Shown: positions 13,776-17,546 of the stretch, one piece after another
How positions within the stretch are numbered: the stretch's first letter is position 1
How the letters are laid out: each line of letters starts with the position of its first letter
Source: UMGS1601 sp900553335
GTDB lineage: Bacteria; Bacillota; Clostridia; Oscillospirales; Ruminococcaceae
Assembly (NCBI GenBank): GCA_937920725.1
Contig: CALEUW010000015.1
Location: forward strand, 1-17,546
Length of the DNA stretch: 17,546 bases
Direction: 5' to 3'
Made by a program: the position numbers and the translations under genes
Notes under the pieces: generated by a model
The model's database searches: none
What the model was told of the DNA's origin: nothing
What the model saw: the letters and a program-made list of their open reading frames with translations, nothing else

Positions 13776-14672
13776 ATGGCTATTACAAAAACAATACTTA
13801 CAAATGAAAGATATGAGCTTAATCGAAATCTTGCACAGATGCTAAAGGGCGGAGTTATTATGGACGTTACAACGCCTGAGCAGGCGAAGATTGCCGAGGC
13901 GGCAGGAGCTTGTGCAGTTATGGCTTTGGAGAGAATACCTGCGGACATTCGTGCGGCAGGCGGAGTTTCAAGAATGAGCGACCCTAAGATGATCAAGGGG
14001 ATTCAGGAAGCGGTTTCTATTCCTGTTATGGCGAAGTGCAGAATCGGTCATTTTGCTGAGGCTCAGATCCTCGAAGCTATCGAGATAGATTATATTGACG
14101 AGAGCGAGGTTTTATCCCCTGCTGACGACAAGTACCATATTGACAAGACAGAGTTTAATGTTCCGTTTGTCTGTGGAGCAAAGGACTTAGGCGAGGCTTT
14201 AAGAAGAATTGCCGAGGGCGCTTCAATGATAAGAACAAAGGGCGAGCCGGGAACGGGCGACGTGGTTCAGGCGGTAAGACATATGAGAATGATGCAGTCA
14301 GAGATAAGAAGGCTTGGTTCTCTGTCAAAGGACGAGCTTTACGATGCGGCTAAGCTTTTACAGGTTCCTTATGAGCTTGCGGTTTATGTTCACGAAAACG
14401 GAAAGCTTCCTGTAGTAAACTTTGCGGCAGGCGGAGTTGCAACTCCTGCGGACGCAGCTCTTATGATGCAACTCGGCGCAGAAGGAGTGTTTGTAGGTTC
14501 GGGAATATTCAAGTCGGGAAATCCTGAAAAGAGAGCGCAGGCAATCGTTAAGGCTGTAACAAATTATAATGATCCTAAGCTTTTAGCGGAGCTTTCGGAA
14601 GACCTCGGCGAAGCAATGGTTGGAATAAACGAGCAGGAAATTGAGCTTTTGATGGCGGAGCGTGGTAAATAA
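13776..14672 (+). CDS. pdxS: Pyridoxal 5'-phosphate synthase, synthase subunit PdxS
   Basis: Builds PLP from ribose 5-phosphate, glyceraldehyde 3-phosphate and ammonia delivered by PdxT; a (beta/alpha)8 barrel assembling into dodecamers. 298 residues. Key residues are present with a constant +6 offset from B. subtilis: Asp30 (GGVIMDVTTPEQA), Lys87 (PVMAKCRIGHFAEAQ) and Lys155 (MIRTKGEPGTGD). The phosphate site FAAGGVATPADAALMMQLGAEGVFVGSGIFKS is intact. The start is at 13776, where TAGGAG (13762-13767) stands upstream; a longer in-frame opening at 13707 covers the promoter and is rejected. It overlaps pdxT by one base. Confidence 0.98.
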   Translation: MAITKTILTNERYELNRNLAQMLKGGVIMDVTTPEQAKIAEAAGACAVMALERIPADIRAAGGVSRMSDPKMIKGIQEAVSIPVMAKCRIGHFAEAQILEAIEIDYIDESEVLSPADDKYHIDKTEFNVPFVCGAKDLGEALRRIAEGASMIRTKGEPGTGDVVQAVRHMRMMQSEIRRLGSLSKDELYDAAKLLQVPYELAVYVHENGKLPVVNFAAGGVATPADAALMMQLGAEGVFVGSGIFKSGNPEKRAQAIVKAVTNYNDPKLLAELSEDLGEAMVGINEQEIELLMAERGK

Positions 14673-15262
14673 TGACTATAGCTGTTTTGGCGCTTCAGGG
14701 AGCTTTTTTGGAGCATGAAAAAATGCTTAAGCACTTGGGTGCGGATTGTTTTGAGATTCGTCAGGCTGCGGATTTGAACAAGCCTTTTGACGGACTTATT
14801 ATTCCGGGCGGTGAAAGCACAACGATAAGAAAGCTTTTGACAGAGCTTGGGCTATATGATTTTATTAAAGAAAGAATCATGAGCAAAATGCCTGTTTTCG
14901 GAACTTGTGCCGGACTTATAACGCTTGCAAAAAAAATTACGGGAGATGTTAAAAATCCCGACAAGAGTCTTGAAGTTATGGATATTACCGCTTGCAGAAA
15001 CGGCTACGGCCGTCAGCTCGGCAGCTTTTTTGCAAAGTCGGATTTTGCCGGGAAAGAAATCCCGATGACCTTTATCCGTGCGCCGTATATTGAAAGCGTA
15101 GGAGAAGATGTTGAGGTTTTGAGTGAGGTCGACGGTAAAATTGTCGCTGCCAGAGAGAATAATATGCTTGTTACCGCATTTCACCCTGAGCTTTTAGAGG
15201 ACAGAACGGTGCATGAGTATTTTCTTGAAATGGTAAAAAATGCAAAGTATGATAATAAATAG
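14672..15262 (+). CDS. pdxT: Pyridoxal 5'-phosphate synthase, glutaminase subunit PdxT
   Basis: A class I glutamine amidotransferase that hydrolyses glutamine and channels ammonia to PdxS. 196 residues, the normal length. The catalytic triad is Cys79 (FGTCAGL), His171 and Glu173 (AFHPEL); the oxyanion segment PGGEST is at 45-50, and RAPYIE is also present. The ATG shares a base with the pdxS stop (TAATG), so the two are translationally coupled. A terminator follows within 5 nt. Confidence 0.98.
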   Translation: MTIAVLALQGAFLEHEKMLKHLGADCFEIRQAADLNKPFDGLIIPGGESTTIRKLLTELGLYDFIKERIMSKMPVFGTCAGLITLAKKITGDVKNPDKSLEVMDITACRNGYGRQLGSFFAKSDFAGKEIPMTFIRAPYIESVGEDVEVLSEVDGKIVAARENNMLVTAFHPELLEDRTVHEYFLEMVKNAKYDNK

Positions 15263-15266
15263 TGAT

Positions 15267-15292
15267 AAGCGTCGGAAAACCCGACGCTTTTT
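15267..15292 (+). terminator. Terminator of pdxST
   Basis: AAGCGTCGG (15267-15275) and CCGACGCTT (15281-15289) make a 9-bp stem with loop AAAAC, followed by TTT. Confidence 0.88.
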
Positions 15293-15305
15293 CGCTTTTA
15301 AAATG

Positions 15306-15334
15306 TTGACATCTTTACAAATTTAATATATAAT
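15306..15334 (+). promoter_or_regulatory. Perfect consensus sigma-A promoter of greA-lysS
   Basis: TTGACA (15306-15311), exactly 17 nt, TATAAT (15329-15334). It matches the vegetative consensus at all 12 positions and is the strongest promoter in the window. The start would be at about 15341, inside a palindrome. Confidence 0.92.
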
Positions 15335-15353
15335 GGTAACTTGATAAGTTACC
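15335..15353. promoter_or_regulatory. Perfect palindrome across the greA start point (candidate operator or 5' hairpin)
   Basis: GGTAACTT (15335-15342) and AAGTTACC (15346-15353) are perfect inverted repeats around GAT. The element begins directly after the -10 box and spans the expected +1, where a bound repressor would block the promoter. Alternatively only part of it is transcribed. Confidence 0.5.
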
Positions 15354-15381
15354 GGAAAAATCAGTGTAAGGAGTATTTAAA

Positions 15382-15849
15382 ATGGCTAAAAAGGTTAATG
15401 TTTCAAAAGAAGGATATAAGAAGCTGGAGGAAGAATTAAATTATCTCGTAACTGTAAAAAGAAGCGAGGTTGCTGAGCAGCTTAAAGAAGCAAGAAGCTA
15501 CGGAGATTTGTCTGAAAACGCTGAGTATGATGAGGCTAAAAACGCACAGGCGCTTTTGGAGGCTAGAATCAATGAGCTTGAAACGCAGATCTCAAATGCA
15601 GTTATAGTGGAAGCGGCTAATGCTGATGAAATATCCATCGGTTCTAAAGTTAAGCTTTTGGACCTTGAAACAAACGAGATGGAGGAGCTTGAGATAGTAG
15701 GTTCTACCGAATCCGATCCTGATAACGCAAAGATCTCGGACGAGTCCCCTATCGGCAAAGCAGCATTGAAGAAAAAAATCGGAGATGTTTTTGAGGTTCA
15801 GGCTCCGATCGGAGTTTTGAAGTTTGAGGTCGTTGAAATTTTGGAATAG
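15382..15849 (+). CDS. greA: Transcription elongation factor GreA
   Basis: Rescues backtracked RNA polymerase by stimulating transcript cleavage through the secondary channel. 155 residues, as usual. The N-terminal coiled coil (to about residue 75) carries LKEARSYGDLSENAEYDEAK, with the acidic tip residues GDLSENAEYD that reach the active site. The C-terminal FKBP-like domain contains GSKVKLLDLETNEMEELEIVGSTESDP and ESPIGKALL-like SPIGKAALKKKIGD. AAGGAG (15368-15373) precedes the ATG. It is followed by lysS after 18 nt, a gene order common in Firmicutes, and is driven by a full-consensus promoter. Confidence 0.98.
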   Translation: MAKKVNVSKEGYKKLEEELNYLVTVKRSEVAEQLKEARSYGDLSENAEYDEAKNAQALLEARINELETQISNAVIVEAANADEISIGSKVKLLDLETNEMEELEIVGSTESDPDNAKISDESPIGKAALKKKIGDVFEVQAPIGVLKFEVVEILE

Positions 15850-15867
15850 TTAGGAGTAAAAAAGAGG

Positions 15868-17448
15868 ATGACAGAACTAAATATCGCAAACGTTCCGGAA
15901 GAAGAGGAGTTATCGCAGGAAGAGGTAAACAGTTTAAGACAAATAAGGCTTGACAAGCTTGACGAGCTTAGAAAAAACGGCAAGGATCCGTTTGTAATTA
16001 CAAAGTTTGACGTTGATTCAAATAACAAGTCGTTAAAGGCTCAGTATGAGCAGGACGAAGCTAAGGCAAAGGCGGAGGCCGGCGATGATGAGCAAAAATT
16101 AAAGGATGAGCTTGAAAAGCTTAAGGAAAAGAAGGTTACTATCGCCGGAAGAATCATGAGCTGGCGTGATATGGGAAAAGCAAACTTTATCGACATTCGT
16201 GACACGACCGACAGAATGCAGGTTTATGTCAGAATGAATGACATAGGCGAAACGGAGTTTGCTGAGTTTAAGAAGTGGGACATCGGCGATATTGTCGGAA
16301 TAAAGGGTTTTGTTTTCAGAACAAGAAGAGGAGAGATTTCCGTTCATGCAGAGGAGATCACACTTCTTTCAAAGTCGCTTTTGCCGCTTCCTGAAAAATG
16401 GCACGGTTTAAAGGACAGGGATCAGCGTTACCGTCAGAGATATACCGATCTTATTTGTAATCCTGACGTTAAGCAGACATTTATCAATCGCTCAAAGATA
16501 ATTGCATCGATCCGCCGTTATCTTGATGAGAAGAATTTTATTGAGGTTGAAACGCCGATGCTCGTATCAAATGCGGGCGGAGCGGCTGCAAGACCGTTTG
16601 AAACTCATTACAATGCGCTTGACGAGGACGTAAAGCTTAGAATTTCTCTTGAGCTTTATCTAAAGCGTCTTATTGTCGGCGGACTTGACAGAGTTTATGA
16701 AATCGGACGAGTTTTCAGAAACGAGGGCGTTGACACACGTCATAATCCTGAGTTTACGCTTATGGAGCTTTATCAGGCTTACACCGATTATCATGGGATG
16801 ATGGAGCTGACGGAAGACTTATACCGTCATGTTGCAAATGAAGTTTTGGGAACAACAAAGTTTACCTATGGCGAGCATGAGATTGATTTCGGAAAGCCGT
16901 TTGAAAAGATGACGATGATCGACGCTGTTAAGAAATATTCGGGAGTTGATTTTGCTGAGGTTAAAACTACTGAGGAAGCTAAGGCTCTGGCAGACGAGCA
17001 TCACATTGAATACGAGGATCGGCACAAGAAGGGAGATATATTAAATCTTTTCTTTGAGGAGTTTGTTGAGGAACATCTTGTTCAGCCTACATTTATTATG
17101 GATCACCCGATTGAGATCTCTCCGCTTACAAAGAAGAAGCCGGAGAATCCTGAGTATGTTGAGCGCTTTGAGCTGTTTATAAACGGCTGGGAGATGTGCA
17201 ATGCATACTCTGAGCTTAATGATCCTATTGATCAGCGTGAGCGATTTGCAGCACAGGAGGAAGCTCTTAAGCAGGGCGATGAAGAAGCAAACCACACGGA
17301 CGAGGATTTCCTAAGAGCGCTTGAAATAGGAATGCCGCCGACGGGAGGAATCGGATACGGAATCGACCGACTTGTAATGCTTCTTACAAATTCGGGCTCG
17401 ATAAGAGATGTTTTGCTTTTCCCGACAATGAAGCCTATTGACAAGTAA
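15868..17448 (+). CDS. lysS: Lysyl-tRNA synthetase, class II
   Basis: Charges tRNA-Lys in the cytosol. 526 residues, some 20-30 longer than many bacterial LysRS. The extra length lies in a charged Lys/Glu/Asp/Ala-rich stretch at about 50-90, before the OB-fold that starts at VTIAGRIMSWRDMGKANFIDIRD. The catalytic domain shows LPEKWHGLKDRDQRYRQRY, motif 1 (around FIEVETPMLVSNAGGAAARPF), motif 2 (VYEIGRVFRNEGVDTRHNPEF) and motif 3 (GMPPTGGIGYGIDRLVMLL, ending SIRDVLLFP). All catalytic motifs are intact. AGGAG (15852-15856) lies upstream. It is the second gene of the greA operon. Confidence 0.98.
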   Translation: MTELNIANVPEEEELSQEEVNSLRQIRLDKLDELRKNGKDPFVITKFDVDSNNKSLKAQYEQDEAKAKAEAGDDEQKLKDELEKLKEKKVTIAGRIMSWRDMGKANFIDIRDTTDRMQVYVRMNDIGETEFAEFKKWDIGDIVGIKGFVFRTRRGEISVHAEEITLLSKSLLPLPEKWHGLKDRDQRYRQRYTDLICNPDVKQTFINRSKIIASIRRYLDEKNFIEVETPMLVSNAGGAAARPFETHYNALDEDVKLRISLELYLKRLIVGGLDRVYEIGRVFRNEGVDTRHNPEFTLMELYQAYTDYHGMMELTEDLYRHVANEVLGTTKFTYGEHEIDFGKPFEKMTMIDAVKKYSGVDFAEVKTTEEAKALADEHHIEYEDRHKKGDILNLFFEEFVEEHLVQPTFIMDHPIEISPLTKKKPENPEYVERFELFINGWEMCNAYSELNDPIDQRERFAAQEEALKQGDEEANHTDEDFLRALEIGMPPTGGIGYGIDRLVMLLTNSGSIRDVLLFPTMKPIDK

Positions 17449-17489
17449 AAGTCGAAAAAACCCAGTGTTTATGCGGGTTTCGGGACTTT
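17448..17489. terminator. Terminator-like hairpin after lysS, with the T-run on the minus strand
   Basis: AAAGTC/GACTTT (17448-17453 and 17484-17489) encloses AAACCC/GGGTTT (17458-17463 and 17475-17480) with an internal loop. On the minus strand the inner stem is followed by six T (complement of 17455-17460); on the plus strand no long T-run follows. It probably ends lysS transcripts but is better built for a gene entering from the right. Confidence 0.5.
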
Positions 17490-17511
17490 CTAAACCGAAT
17501 AAATTTACCTC

Positions 17512-17532
17512 TTTACACCAAATTTACACCAA
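17512..17532. repeat. Short direct repeat TTTACACCAA at the right edge
   Basis: TTTACACCAA occurs twice in tandem (17513-17522 and 17523-17532, in a ctctTTACACCAAATTTACACC context). On the minus strand two reading frames enter from the edge and stop here, so it could be the tail of a gene lying mainly outside the window. Confidence 0.3.
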
Positions 17533-17546
17533 TCGGTGCTAAAAAC

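Overview
The window looks like chromosomal DNA of an anaerobic, low-to-mid GC Firmicute of class Clostridia, most likely a gut Oscillospirales/Ruminococcaceae relative. This rests on the gene set (pyruvate formate-lyase with its activase, single-chain glycyl-tRNA synthetase, PdxS/PdxT, GreA-LysS), AGGAG-type ribosome binding sites, consensus sigma-A promoters with 17-nt spacers, and codon use. I see no rRNA, tRNA, CRISPR array or intact mobile element.

Left part (1-3835). The 3' end of a plus-strand membrane protein runs off the left edge and ends in a terminator. A minus-strand block follows, in transcription order: alanine racemase (alr) and two paralogous membrane proteins, each with an N-terminal double-CxxC zinc ribbon. 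alr is divergent from a plus-strand SLOG/YpsA-like gene and the two share a compact intergenic region with overlapping promoters.

Middle-left (3935-6730). Three plus-strand genes: a membrane-anchored protein resembling a degenerate LytR-CpsA-Psr domain, a small PII-like protein without a recognisable T-loop, and glycyl-tRNA synthetase, closed by a strong terminator.

Centre (6731-10250). A 482-bp gene-free stretch holds a long inverted repeat, an extended -10 promoter and a chain of hairpins forming a roughly 200-nt leader to pflB. pflB (pyruvate formate-lyase) overlaps pflA (its radical-SAM activase). The pair splits pyruvate to acetyl-CoA and formate under anoxia. A bidirectional terminator separates pflA from a convergent AraC-family regulator.

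Right part (10249-17546). The AraC-type gene is divergent from a cytosolic GH43 glycoside hydrolase, a typical local regulator-enzyme arrangement. Then come tatD, the pdxS-pdxT operon for pyridoxal phosphate synthesis, and the greA-lysS operon, driven by a perfect consensus promoter with a palindrome across the start point. The right edge holds a terminator-like hairpin whose T-run favours the minus strand, and a TTTACACCAA repeat.

Most genes are ordinary housekeeping genes. The least explained parts are the pflB leader with the inverted repeat upstream of it, a hairpin module shared between that leader and the GH43-tatD gap, the degenerate LCP/PII-like pair, the zinc-ribbon paralogues and the palindrome at the greA start. 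I could not identify a clearly new multi-gene system.
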